Part shown: one piece after another, positions 1 through 7,652 of the stretch
How the letters are laid out: each line of letters starts with the position of its first letter
Position numbering within the stretch: position 1 is the first letter of the stretch
Source: an uncultured Paracoccaceae bacterium
GTDB taxonomy: Bacteria > Pseudomonadota > Alphaproteobacteria > Rhodobacterales > Rhodobacteraceae
Assembly (NCBI GenBank): GCA_937907485.1
Contig: CALESR010000383.1
Location: 1-9,162 of the forward strand
Length of the DNA stretch: 9,162 nt
Reading direction: 5' to 3'
Notes under the pieces: model-generated
What the model was told of the DNA's origin: nothing
What the model saw: only the letters and a program-made list of their open reading frames with translations
The model's database searches: none
Program-made: the position numbers and the translations under genes

Positions 1-1308
1 CGCCGCAAGGTTGAGGTCAGGCCACAGCGGATCGTTGGGCTCGATCAGGCTGCCATCCTCCCGGATGCCCGCACACATCCGCGCCCAGAGGGCCTGTGAC
101 AAGGCCAAGCCCTCGATGGGCGCATCTGCCGCCAAGGCCTCGCGCAACACAGGCAGCAAAAAGCCGGTGTGCCGGGATGCGCCGTCAAAGGCGACGCGGC
201 GCACGGTGTCGACAATGGCCGGGTTCGAAAACCGCCGGTCGATCAGCGACACATAGGCCTGCGGGGTCATGTCAGGGACTGGATGCACATGCGGCGCGAT
301 CTCGGTCAGCGCCAGTTTGCGAAACAGCGGCCCGACCAGCGGATGCGCCATGCTGGCGGAAATCGTGCCCAGCGACAGCAACTCGCCGGGGTTCGAGATC
401 ACCTGATGGCCGCCGTTCAGAATGCGGATCTTCATCGCCTCATAAGCGTGGACCTGATCGGTAAAGGTGGCGCCGACGCGGTCCCAATCAGGCCGACCGG
501 CGCAGAATTCGTCCTCGATCACCCATTGGCGGAAGTTTTCATGCGTGACCGGTACGGCATCGTCGACACCCAAGGAGCTGGCCAGCGCGCGCTCGGTCTC
601 GCCGGTGGCGGGGACGATGCAATCGACCATCGAATTGGGGAAGGTGCAGTGCGCATCAATCCAGTCGGCCAGCGCCGAGTCGGTCAGCCGGGCCAGCCCC
701 ACCACTGTTTGCCGCAGGATGGCACCATTGCCCTGTAGGTTGTCGCAGCTTTGCCCGGTGAATGGCCCCAACCGCCGCTCGCGCCGCAGTCGCAGTGCCG
801 CGACGATCGCGCCAAACGCGGTGCGGGGTGTGGCGGGGTGGGCGGCGTCGTGTTGGATGTCTGGGTGCGTGGCATCGAAGGCGCGGGTGACGGGATCGAG
901 ATAATAGCCCCCCTCCGTCACCGTCAGCGCCACGATGCGGATGGCGGGATCGGCCATCCGCGCGATGAGCGGGGCATTGCCGTCCGTGATCGGCACATAG
1001 CCGATCATCGAGCCGACCACCTCGACCGCGCGGCCAGACGGGTCCAGTTCGATCAGCGTCGTCAAATAATCCTGCGCGGCCAGTTTCTGGCGCTGCTCTT
1101 CATCATAGGCGCGAACCCCGGCACCCAGAATCGCCCAGTCCAGCGCCAGACCCTGCTGCATCAACCGGTGAAGATACCAAGCCTGATGCGCGCGGTGGAA
1201 ATTGCCCAGCCCGATATGCACGATGCCGGGGCGCAGCGCGGCGCGGTCATAGGCCGGGCGCAGCACGTCGGGCGGCAGGTTGGGGAGGGTATCGTTCGAC
1301 AGGATCAT
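1..1308 (-). CDS. mtlK: Mannitol 2-dehydrogenase (long-chain polyol dehydrogenase), C-terminus cut by window edge
   Basis: NAD-dependent cytoplasmic oxidation of D-mannitol to D-fructose is the family role. The reading frame is open from the ATG at 1308 to base 1, giving 436 residues; family members are about 480-500, so some tens of C-terminal residues lie outside. An N-terminal nucleotide-binding stretch has HIGLGNFHRAH at residues 31-41. SCDNLQGNGA follows in the first half. The catalytic pattern K-x4-N-x2-H is seen as K293, N298 and H301, matching the Lys/Asn/His trio of Pseudomonas mannitol 2-dehydrogenase. IEPNDP near residue 423 is also typical. The family signature usually written MVDR(I/V) reads MVDCIVP here, with Cys230 in place of Arg. 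The gene starts 1 nt after the smoS stop, so it is co-transcribed and probably translationally coupled; a weak GGATGAG lies upstream. Related activities (arabinitol dehydrogenase, fructuronate reductase) share the fold, but the operon context favours mannitol. Confidence 0.93.
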   Translation of the reverse strand, partial: MILSNDTLPNLPPDVLRPAYDRAALRPGIVHIGLGNFHRAHQAWYLHRLMQQGLALDWAILGAGVRAYDEEQRQKLAAQDYLTTLIELDPSGRAVEVVGSMIGYVPITDGNAPLIARMADPAIRIVALTVTEGGYYLDPVTRAFDATHPDIQHDAAHPATPRTAFGAIVAALRLRRERRLGPFTGQSCDNLQGNGAILRQTVVGLARLTDSALADWIDAHCTFPNSMVDCIVPATGETERALASSLGVDDAVPVTHENFRQWVIEDEFCAGRPDWDRVGATFTDQVHAYEAMKIRILNGGHQVISNPGELLSLGTISASMAHPLVGPLFRKLALTEIAPHVHPVPDMTPQAYVSLIDRRFSNPAIVDTVRRVAFDGASRHTGFLLPVLREALAADAPIEGLALSQALWARMCAGIREDGSLIEPNDPLWPDLNLAA

Positions 1309-1309
1309 C

Positions 1310-2073
1310 TCAGCTCATCCAGTTCCCGCCATCGACATTGTATGTCTGGGCGACGATGTAATCGGCCTCGGGCGTGGCGAGGAAGATCGCCATGCCGGTC
1401 AGATCCTGCGCGGTGCCCATGCGGCCAAAGGGCACGGCGGCGCCGACCTCGCGCTTTTTCTGGCCCCGGGGTTTGCCCTCGTATTTTGCAAAGAAGGCAT
1501 CGACGCCGTCCCAGTGTTCGCCGTCCACCACGCCGGGCGCGATTGCGTTGACGTTGATGCCGTGGGCGATCAGGTTCAGCCCCGCCGATTGCGTCAGGCT
1601 GATGACCGCGGCCTTGGTCGCACAATAGACGGCCACCAAGGCTTCGCCCCGCCGCCCCGCCTGACTGGCCATGTTGATGATCTTGCCGCCCCCGCCCTGC
1701 GCGATCATTTGCCGGGCGACGGCCTGCATCGTGAACAGCGTGCCAGCGACGTTGATGGCAAAGCAGCGGTCGTAATCGGCGCGGGTGATCTCGGCAATCG
1801 GCGCGGCGGTGAAGATGGCGGCGTTGTTGACCAGAATGTCGATGCGGCCCAGCCCATGCACGGTCTGCGCGACGGCGGCATCGATGCTGTCTTGCCGCGT
1901 CACATCCATCTCGATGGCCAGCGCGCCGATCTCGGCAGCGGTGGCGCGGGCGCGGGTGATGTCGATGTCGGCAATCGCCACGCGCGCGCCTTCGCGGAGG
2001 TAGGCCTCGGCCATGACACGTCCGATGCCCCGCGCGGCGCCAGTAATCAGCGCGGTTTTGCCCAACAGACGTG

Positions 2074-2077
<4 letters not shown>
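1310..2077 (-). CDS. smoS: Sorbitol (polyol) dehydrogenase, short-chain dehydrogenase/reductase
   Basis: Classical SDR of 255 residues that oxidises D-sorbitol (glucitol) to D-fructose with NAD+; R. sphaeroides SmoS also accepts galactitol and related polyols. Visible motifs are the glycine-rich TGAARGIG at 12-19 and Asp37 at the end of the second strand, which favours NAD over NADP. NNAA follows at 84-87, with the catalytic tetrad Asn109, Ser138, Tyr151 and Lys155 (YCATK). The C-terminal DGGNWMS ending and the stretch around INVNAIAPGVVDGEHWDGVD match what I remember of R. sphaeroides SmoS closely, so the symbol is given with confidence. The length equals the family norm. Its ATG overlaps the smoK stop as ATGA (2074-2077), implying translational coupling. 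mtlK begins 1 nt after its stop. The two dehydrogenases converge on fructose. Confidence 0.95.
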
Positions 2078-3078
<1,001 letters not shown>

Positions 3079-3089
3079 GTCGGTGTTCC

Positions 3090-3920
3090 TTACTTGACGG
3101 CGCCAAAGGTCAGGCCGCGCACCAGTTGTTTCTGGCTGAACCAGCCCATGATGAGGATCGGCGCGATGGCCATGGTCGAGGCCGCGCTGAGCTTGGCATA
3201 GAACAGGCCCTCGGGGCTGGAATAGCTGGCGATGAAGGCCGTCAGAGGGGCGGCGCTGGTGGTGGTCAGCGTCAGCGTCCAGAAGGCCTCGTTCCATGCC
3301 AGAATGATGTTCAGAAGGATCGTCGAGGCGATGCCGGGGATCGCCATCGGCGTCAGCACATACAGGATCTCGGCCCGCAAACCGGCGCCATCCATGCGCG
3401 CGGCTTCCAGAATCTCGCCCGGAATCTCGCGAAAATAGGTGTAGAGCATCCAGATGATGATCGGCAGGTTGATCATCGTAAGGATCGCAATCATCGCCAG
3501 TTTGGTATCCAGCAGGCCGAAGTGGATCAGCACCAGACGGATCGGATACAACACGCCGACGGCTGGCAGCATCTTGGTGGACAGCATCCACATCAGGATG
3601 TCCTTGGTCCGGCGCGAGGGCACAAAGGCCATCGACCATGCCGCTGGCACCGCGATCACGATACCCAACAGCGTCGATCCCACCGCCAGCGCCACCGAGT
3701 TCCACAGATACCGCAGGTAATTCGAGCGCTCTTGCACGACGGCGTAATTCTCCAGCGTCCAGTCGAAATTCAGGAACACCGGCGGGTCGCTGATCGCCTG
3801 CGCCTCGGTCTTGAAGCTGGTCAGCACAGTCCAGAGGATCGGAAAGAAGATCATCAGCCCGATGGCCCAGGCGAGGGCCGTGGTGATCGTCTTGCGCCGG
3901 GTTGTGACGGAACGGGCCAT
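3090..3920 (-). CDS. smoG: Polyol ABC transporter inner-membrane permease (MalG-type)
   Basis: Second permease of the importer, 276 residues, binding-protein-dependent transport (BPD) inner-membrane family, CUT1 class. It has about six hydrophobic segments. The first, around residues 13-36, follows a positively charged N-terminus (RRK), as expected for a cytoplasmic start. The EAA coupling loop that docks on the ATPase is EAARMDGAG at 172-180, preceded by REIPGEI. The length matches MalG-class permeases. The start is the ATG at 3920, with GAGGAGAG upstream overlapping the TGA of smoF (gap 12 nt). It forms a heterodimeric channel with SmoF; the short spacing and shared strand support equal expression. 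Exact substrate (sorbitol, mannitol or both) cannot be read from this subunit and is inferred from the adjacent dehydrogenases. Confidence 0.94.
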   Translation of the reverse strand: MARSVTTRRKTITTALAWAIGLMIFFPILWTVLTSFKTEAQAISDPPVFLNFDWTLENYAVVQERSNYLRYLWNSVALAVGSTLLGIVIAVPAAWSMAFVPSRRTKDILMWMLSTKMLPAVGVLYPIRLVLIHFGLLDTKLAMIAILTMINLPIIIWMLYTYFREIPGEILEAARMDGAGLRAEILYVLTPMAIPGIASTILLNIILAWNEAFWTLTLTTTSAAPLTAFIASYSSPEGLFYAKLSAASTMAIAPILIMGWFSQKQLVRGLTFGAVK

Positions 3921-3932
3921 ATGCGTCTCTCC

Positions 3933-4799
3933 TCAGGCGTCGAGGTTCTTGCCAACCACGCGCATCAGGCCGATGGCGATGATGTTGGCGAGGATGACGG
4001 CGATGATGCCTCCAGCCGATCCGAGGCCGATGTTCTGGCTCTCGATGATGCGCTGATAGACCAGATAGGTCAGCGTCCGGGTGCCAAAGGCGCCGCCGGT
4101 GGTGACGAAGATCTCGGCAAAGATCGACAGCAGGAAGATCGTCTGGATCAGGATGACAACGGTGATCGCTCGGGCCAGATGCGGCAGGATGATGTGGCCA
4201 AAACGACTGAGCGCTCCGGCGCCATCCATCTCGGCGGCCTCCAGTTGTTCGCTGTCCAAGGATTGCACGGCGGTTAGCAGGATCAGCGTGGCAAAGGGCA
4301 GCCACTGCCAGGACACGATCAGGATGATCGACAGCATCGGCGCCTCGGCCAGCCAGTCGATGGGTTGCAGGCCCAGCGCCGTTGCCAGATGCGCGAACAG
4401 GCCGTTCACCGGGTTCATGAACATGTTCTTCCACACCAGCGCCGACACGGTGGGCATGACGAAGAAGGGCGCGATCACCAGAATGCGTACCACGCCCTGT
4501 CCCCAGATCGGCTGGTCCAGCAACAGCGCCAGCAACACGCCACCAAGGACAGTGATGAGCAGAACGCCGCCGACAAGGCGCAATGTGGTGAGAATCGATT
4601 CCAGAAACGAGCTGGAGGTGACAAAGCGGACATAGTTGTCAAAGCCCTGGCAGCATTCGTAAATACCGCGCAGAGGCCGGTAATCCATCGTCGAGAAATA
4701 CAGGGTCAGGATCAGCGGAACCAGCATCCAGACCAGCAGCAGGAAAACAGCCGGGGCCATCATGGCGCGGGCGGCAATGCGCGAATGGTGCGTGGCCAT
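3933..4799 (-). CDS. smoF: Polyol ABC transporter inner-membrane permease (MalF-type)
   Basis: First permease of the importer, 288 residues, with a hydrophobic segment at about 14-36 and roughly five more. The EAA loop is EAAEMDGAG at 188-196, followed by an F-x-II-LP-L pattern typical of CUT1 permeases. It is short compared with E. coli MalF because it lacks the large periplasmic insert; this is normal for SmoF/UgpA-like proteins. The start is the ATG at 4799, with AGAGGTG as a ribosome binding site just upstream. It lies 56 nt after smoE, and that spacer contains a strong hairpin (annotated separately). Adjacent cysteines occur at 49-50 in the predicted first periplasmic region, which is of unknown significance. 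Partner is SmoG; energy comes from SmoK. Confidence 0.94.
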   Translation of the reverse strand: MATHHSRIAARAMMAPAVFLLLVWMLVPLILTLYFSTMDYRPLRGIYECCQGFDNYVRFVTSSSFLESILTTLRLVGGVLLITVLGGVLLALLLDQPIWGQGVVRILVIAPFFVMPTVSALVWKNMFMNPVNGLFAHLATALGLQPIDWLAEAPMLSIILIVSWQWLPFATLILLTAVQSLDSEQLEAAEMDGAGALSRFGHIILPHLARAITVVILIQTIFLLSIFAEIFVTTGGAFGTRTLTYLVYQRIIESQNIGLGSAGGIIAVILANIIAIGLMRVVGKNLDA

Positions 4800-4820
4800 G
4801 GTTCACCTCTGAGGCAGGGG

Positions 4821-4846
4821 GGCGGCCCCGGTTGCCCGGGACCGCC
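4821..4846 (-). promoter_or_regulatory. Intercistronic RNA hairpin between smoE and smoF (GCAA tetraloop)
   Basis: In the minus-strand transcript the arms are GGCGGUCCCGG and CCGGGGCCGCC around a GCAA loop: 11 pairs, ten Watson-Crick and one U·G, capped by a GNRA-class tetraloop. It begins 9 nt after the smoE stop. No U-tract follows, so it is not a canonical terminator. The known precedent is malE-malF and other binding-protein operons, where a stem after the binding-protein gene blocks 3' exonuclease or causes partial termination, so the binding protein is made in excess. That role here is inferred. Confidence 0.7.
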
Positions 4847-4855
4847 GTTGAGAGA

Positions 4856-6160
4856 TCAATAGCCTGCGGCTTCCATCTCTTCGGTCGCCAGCGCCTGCGC
4901 CTGAGCCAGTGCATCGGTAGCCGAGACCTGACCCGCCAGCGCCGCCGAGAAGATCTGCCCGACCTGCGTGGCAATGCCGGCAAACTCGGGGATCGCAACG
5001 AACTGCACGCCGGTATAGGGGACCGGGTCAACCGTGGGGTTGGTCGGATCGGCCGACAGGATCGAGTCCAGCGTCATCTGCGCGAAGGGCGCAGCGGCCA
5101 GATACTCGGGGTTGGCATAAAGCGAGGCGCGGGTTCCCGGAGGCACGTTGGCCCAACCCTCACGCTCGGCCACCAGAGCGGTATAGGCCGAACTGGTCGC
5201 CCAGGCGATGAACTGGCGCGCAGCATCGGGGGCATCGGACGAGGCCGGAACGGCCAGCGCCCAGGCCCAGAGCCAGTTGCCACGGCGGCCCAGACCATTG
5301 TCCGGCGCCAGCGCAAAGCCGACATTCGCGGCAACCTGGCTGTCGGTCGGGTTGGTCACGAAGGACGCGGCGACGGTCGCGTCGATCCACATGCCGCAAT
5401 GGCCGGTCTGGAACAGCGCCAGGTTTTCGTTGAAGCCGTTGTTGGCGGCGCCGGGCGGGCCATAGCTGTTCATCAGGTCGAGGTAGAAGTTCAGCGTGTT
5501 CGCCCAGGCCTCGCTGTCGAATTGCGGGCGCCAGTCGGCGTCGAACCAGCGCGCGCCAAACGAGTTGGACATGGCGGTGAGGAAGGCCATGTTCTCGCCC
5601 CAACCAGCCTTGCCGCGCAGGCAAACGCCATAGATTTCCTGCTCGCGGTTGGTCATCGCAGCGGCCGCTTCGCGGATGAAGGTCCAGGTGGGCGCTGCGG
5701 GCATTTCCAGCCCGGCGGCAGCCATCAGGTCGGTGCGATACATCACCATCGAGCTCTCGCCATAGAAGGGCGAGGCATAGAGCGTGCCTTCGTGCGACAG
5801 GCCAGCCCGCATCGCAGGCAGCAGGTCGCCGATGTCGTAATCGGCGCCCAGATCGTCGAGCGACAACAGCCAGTTCTGTGCTGCCCAGATTGGCGCCTCG
5901 TATTGGCCGATGGTGACGACGTCATACTGACCGCCACCCGTGGCGATGTCGGTCGTCACGTTCTGGCGCAGGACGTTTTCTTCCAGTGTGACCCATTCGA
6001 CCTCGATCCCCGGATGGGATGCTTCGAACGCGTCGGTCAGACCCTGCATGCGGATCATGTCGCCGTTGTTGACGGTTGCAATGGTGATGGTCTCGGCAAA
6101 GGCCGCGCCGGACAAAAGTCCCAGTGCGGTCGTCGCCCAAAAGGCGTGCTTCAGTTTCAT
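4856..6160 (-). CDS. smoE: Periplasmic sorbitol/mannitol-binding protein (extracellular solute-binding protein family 1)
   Basis: High-affinity periplasmic receptor that delivers hexitols to SmoFG, 434 residues. The signal peptide is clear: MKLKH, a hydrophobic core at about 6-20, and a predicted signal peptidase I cut after AFA at 22|23. There is no lipobox Cys, so the protein is soluble. Mature-protein features typical of polyol-binding family 1 proteins include FYGES at 132-136, CLRGKAGWGEN at 180-190, GHCGMWIDA at 253-261 and a Trp-rich NWLWAWALA at 295-303. Only two cysteines are present in the whole protein, C180 and C255, which could form a disulfide. The start at 6160 is preceded by a near-ideal GGGAGG 7 nt upstream (6168-6173), consistent with high expression. 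It is the first transport gene of the operon, 115 nt after the regulator gene, with operator and promoter candidates between. Substrate is assigned from operon context and general family resemblance. Confidence 0.94.
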   Translation of the reverse strand: MKLKHAFWATTALGLLSGAAFAETITIATVNNGDMIRMQGLTDAFEASHPGIEVEWVTLEENVLRQNVTTDIATGGGQYDVVTIGQYEAPIWAAQNWLLSLDDLGADYDIGDLLPAMRAGLSHEGTLYASPFYGESSMVMYRTDLMAAAGLEMPAAPTWTFIREAAAAMTNREQEIYGVCLRGKAGWGENMAFLTAMSNSFGARWFDADWRPQFDSEAWANTLNFYLDLMNSYGPPGAANNGFNENLALFQTGHCGMWIDATVAASFVTNPTDSQVAANVGFALAPDNGLGRRGNWLWAWALAVPASSDAPDAARQFIAWATSSAYTALVAEREGWANVPPGTRASLYANPEYLAAAPFAQMTLDSILSADPTNPTVDPVPYTGVQFVAIPEFAGIATQVGQIFSAALAGQVSATDALAQAQALATEEMEAAGY

Positions 6161-6197
6161 CCGAATTCCTCCCGTGGCTCGTGGATGCGCCGCGGTC

Positions 6198-6226
6198 AGC
6201 TAAGGCCAGCAAAAGACGTGAGTCAA
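6198..6226 (-). promoter_or_regulatory. Candidate smoE promoter (TTGACT - 17 - TTAGCT)
   Basis: On the minus strand TTGACT (6221-6226, 5/6 to the -35 consensus) is followed after 17 nt by TTAGCT (6198-6203), a weak -10. The predicted start is near 6191, about 30 nt before the smoE ATG. A competing reading uses TTTAAT at 6226-6231 as -10, with the operator filling the spacer. Neither is decided by sequence alone. Confidence 0.35.
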
Positions 6227-6234
6227 TTAAAAAG

Positions 6235-6248
6235 TTTACGCCCGTAAA
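6235..6248 (-). promoter_or_regulatory. LacI-family operator candidate upstream of smoE
   Basis: TTTACG-CC-CGTAAA is a perfect inverted repeat of 6-bp half-sites around a 2-bp centre, in an otherwise AT-rich patch. A related 14-bp sequence lies in front of the regulator gene (7370-7383, 11/14 identical), the pattern expected when a local LacI-type protein controls both its own gene and the transport operon. The protein-site link is inference from proximity and symmetry. Confidence 0.65.
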
Positions 6249-6273
6249 ATTAAATCTTGCCGCACGGCAGCAA
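6246..6273 (-). terminator. Weak intrinsic terminator candidate after the LacI-family gene
   Basis: Two nt past the regulator stop, the minus strand can fold TTGCTGC / GCGGCAA (7 pairs including one T·G, 3-nt loop), or alternatively TGCC / GGCA with a GTGC loop. GATTTAATTTT follows. The short stem and interrupted T-run suggest partial termination at most, so some read-through from the regulator gene into smoE is likely. The T-rich tail touches the operator. Confidence 0.4.
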
Positions 6274-6275
6274 TT

Positions 6276-7307
6276 CTACGCCGAGGCCCGCAGCACCAAC
6301 TTGCCCTCGAACAGGATTTCGGGCCTCTCGCCCGGCTGTTTTCCCTTGTCGATCAAGGAAAGCAGCATCTCGACACTGCGTTCTGCGATTGCAGCATAGT
6401 CCTGCGCAACCGTCGTCAGTGTCGGGCAGGTAAAGCGCGAGAACGGGTGGTCGTCATGCCCCGCCACGCGCAACGCGCAGCCACTCCCCAGTCCGACGCG
6501 CAGCCCTGATTCATACGCTGCGGCCAGCAGCCCGATGGCCAGACGGTCGTTGCTGCACAGGATGGTATTGGTGACGAACTGCCCTTCTGCGATCGCCGTC
6601 AGACCGCCACGAAAGCCGATTTCTTCGAAATTCCAGCCTTCACCGTCGATTTTCAGGATCTCGGGCGTCAGGCCCAACCGCTCCATCGTCTCGACATAGG
6701 CGTTACGGCGGCGGTTGGCGTTAGGGTTGGTGGGGTTGCGCATCTCGAAAAATACTGGTGGTTCGCCCGATCGCGACAGGTATTCGACCATCACGCCCGT
6801 CGCCTGGATGTTGTTATGGCCGACGAACCCGTCACCCAATGACCTGATATTGCTGTCAAAATGAATGGTTGGAACGCTTTCGCAAAAGGCCTCGATCCGC
6901 GCGCGGTCCGAGGTGCGGCCCAAGGGCGCCAGCAGAACCCCTGCCGGCTTGATCGAGCGCAGCGAGTCGAGGTTGCCGATCTCCTGTTCCGGGTCGCCAT
7001 GCGAGCTGAGCAGGATCGGGCGAAACCCGGACGCAATCACCAAGGTTTCGATGTTTCGGGCAATTTCGGCAAAAAATGGGTCGGCGAGGTAGGGCACGAC
7101 AACGCCGATATTCTTGGTCAGTCGCCGGTTCTGGTTCACCGCATAGATGTTCGGCCGGTAATCCCACGCCTCGAGCGCTGCCTCGATCCGCTCGCGCGTC
7201 GAGGCGCGCACGCTGTCGGGATCGTTGAAATACTTGGACACCGTCGGCCGCGAGAGTCCGCTGACCTCGGCGAATTCCTCCATGTTCCGGATCTTGCGGG
7301 TGTTCAT
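6276..7307 (-). CDS. LacI-family transcriptional regulator, probable polyol operon regulator
   Basis: DNA-binding regulator of 343 residues. The N-terminal helix-turn-helix is at about 9-28 (EEFAEVSGLSRPTVSKYFN), followed by a hinge near 51-68 (RPNIYAVNQNRRLTKNIG). A periplasmic-binding-like effector domain fills the rest, with VVVPYLADPFFAEI at 69-82, CSNDRLAIG at 251-259 and VAGHDDHPFSRF at 281-292. The length is normal for LacI/GalR proteins. The hinge residue that aligns with the minor-groove Leu of LacI is Gln59 by simple alignment to the conserved IG. The start is the ATG at 7307, with AGAGAAG upstream; Met9 is a possible internal start but would remove part of the domain's basic N-terminus. 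Position at the head of the operon and paired operator sites suggest control of smoEFGKS-mtlK and autoregulation. The likely effector, sorbitol or mannitol, is inferred only. Confidence 0.92.
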   Translation of the reverse strand: MNTRKIRNMEEFAEVSGLSRPTVSKYFNDPDSVRASTRERIEAALEAWDYRPNIYAVNQNRRLTKNIGVVVPYLADPFFAEIARNIETLVIASGFRPILLSSHGDPEQEIGNLDSLRSIKPAGVLLAPLGRTSDRARIEAFCESVPTIHFDSNIRSLGDGFVGHNNIQATGVMVEYLSRSGEPPVFFEMRNPTNPNANRRRNAYVETMERLGLTPEILKIDGEGWNFEEIGFRGGLTAIAEGQFVTNTILCSNDRLAIGLLAAAYESGLRVGLGSGCALRVAGHDDHPFSRFTCPTLTTVAQDYAAIAERSVEMLLSLIDKGKQPGERPEILFEGKLVLRASA

Positions 7308-7369
7308 GTGCTTCTCTGTCCCCGTGGTATCGGCGCGGTTCGACGGCGACGGGATCTGGTGTTTGTAAA

Positions 7370-7383
7370 TTTACGCGCGATAA
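7370..7383 (-). promoter_or_regulatory. LacI-family operator candidate in the regulator promoter
   Basis: TTTACGCGCGATAA matches the smoE operator at 11 of 14 positions, with one half-site (TTTACG) identical. It overlaps a perfect 10-bp palindrome GTAAATTTAC (7365-7374). It falls just downstream of the predicted transcription start of the regulator gene (about 7386), a position suited to autorepression. The second half-site is degenerate, so affinity may be lower than at smoE. Confidence 0.5.
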
Positions 7384-7392
7384 TCATTAGAA

Positions 7393-7422
7393 AGAATAGG
7401 AAAATTCTCCCCTCAGGGTCAA
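7393..7422 (-). promoter_or_regulatory. Candidate promoter of the LacI-family gene (TTGACC - 18 - TATTCT)
   Basis: The minus strand reads TTGACC at 7417-7422 (5/6 to -35), an 18-nt spacer, then TATTCT at 7393-7398 (4/6 to -10). The predicted start near 7386 gives a leader of about 80 nt before the ATG at 7307. The AT-rich setting and the adjacent operator support it. Confidence 0.5.
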
Positions 7423-7564
7423 GCAATAGGTGCCTGTAATGAGAGGCAGGGCAGACGCGACAAGTTTCGAACGGCACACCGCCTATCGGTGGAATTGGGC
7501 CGCGTGCAGCGGGATGGCGTTCCTTGCGCAAAGGCATAGGCAGCACTGGACAGCAGCCCGCGAT

Positions 7565-7578
7565 GTGATCCAGATCAG
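7565..7578 (+). promoter_or_regulatory. FNR/CRP-family binding site candidate upstream of the adaptor gene
   Basis: The core TGAT-CCAG-ATCA is a perfect inverted repeat with the 4-nt spacing of the FNR/FnrL/Dnr consensus TTGAT-N4-ATCAA; only the two outermost bases differ (G at both ends). If it works as a class II activator site centred at -41.5, transcription would start near 7613, placing TAGAGA (7601-7606) as a weak -10. That promoter is inference. Confidence 0.35.
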
Positions 7579-7647
7579 CGTTGGCTGGATGAAGGTCGCA
7601 TAGAGATACCTTCGCAGTCAGACCCGGTGCAAGGCCGCGCGGGGGTC

Positions 7648-7652
7648 AGGAG
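7648..7652 (+). promoter_or_regulatory. Ribosome binding site selecting a TTG start
   Basis: AGGAG lies 6 nt before TTG at 7659. The first in-frame ATG (7755) has only AGGG 3 nt away, which is too close. This favours the TTG start of the adaptor gene. Confidence 0.6.

Noticed and set aside
4832..6247. Long plus-strand open frame (471 codons) antisense to smoE
   Set aside because: It mirrors the codon pattern of the real minus-strand gene in GC-rich DNA. Its product is Gly/Arg/His-rich with no recognisable domain, and smoE has signal peptide, family motifs and a strong ribosome binding site.
7431..7448. Inverted repeat TGCCT-N8-AGGCA in the intergenic region
   Set aside because: Five-base arms with an 8-nt loop are expected often by chance. 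There is no T-tract and no second copy in the regions I examined.
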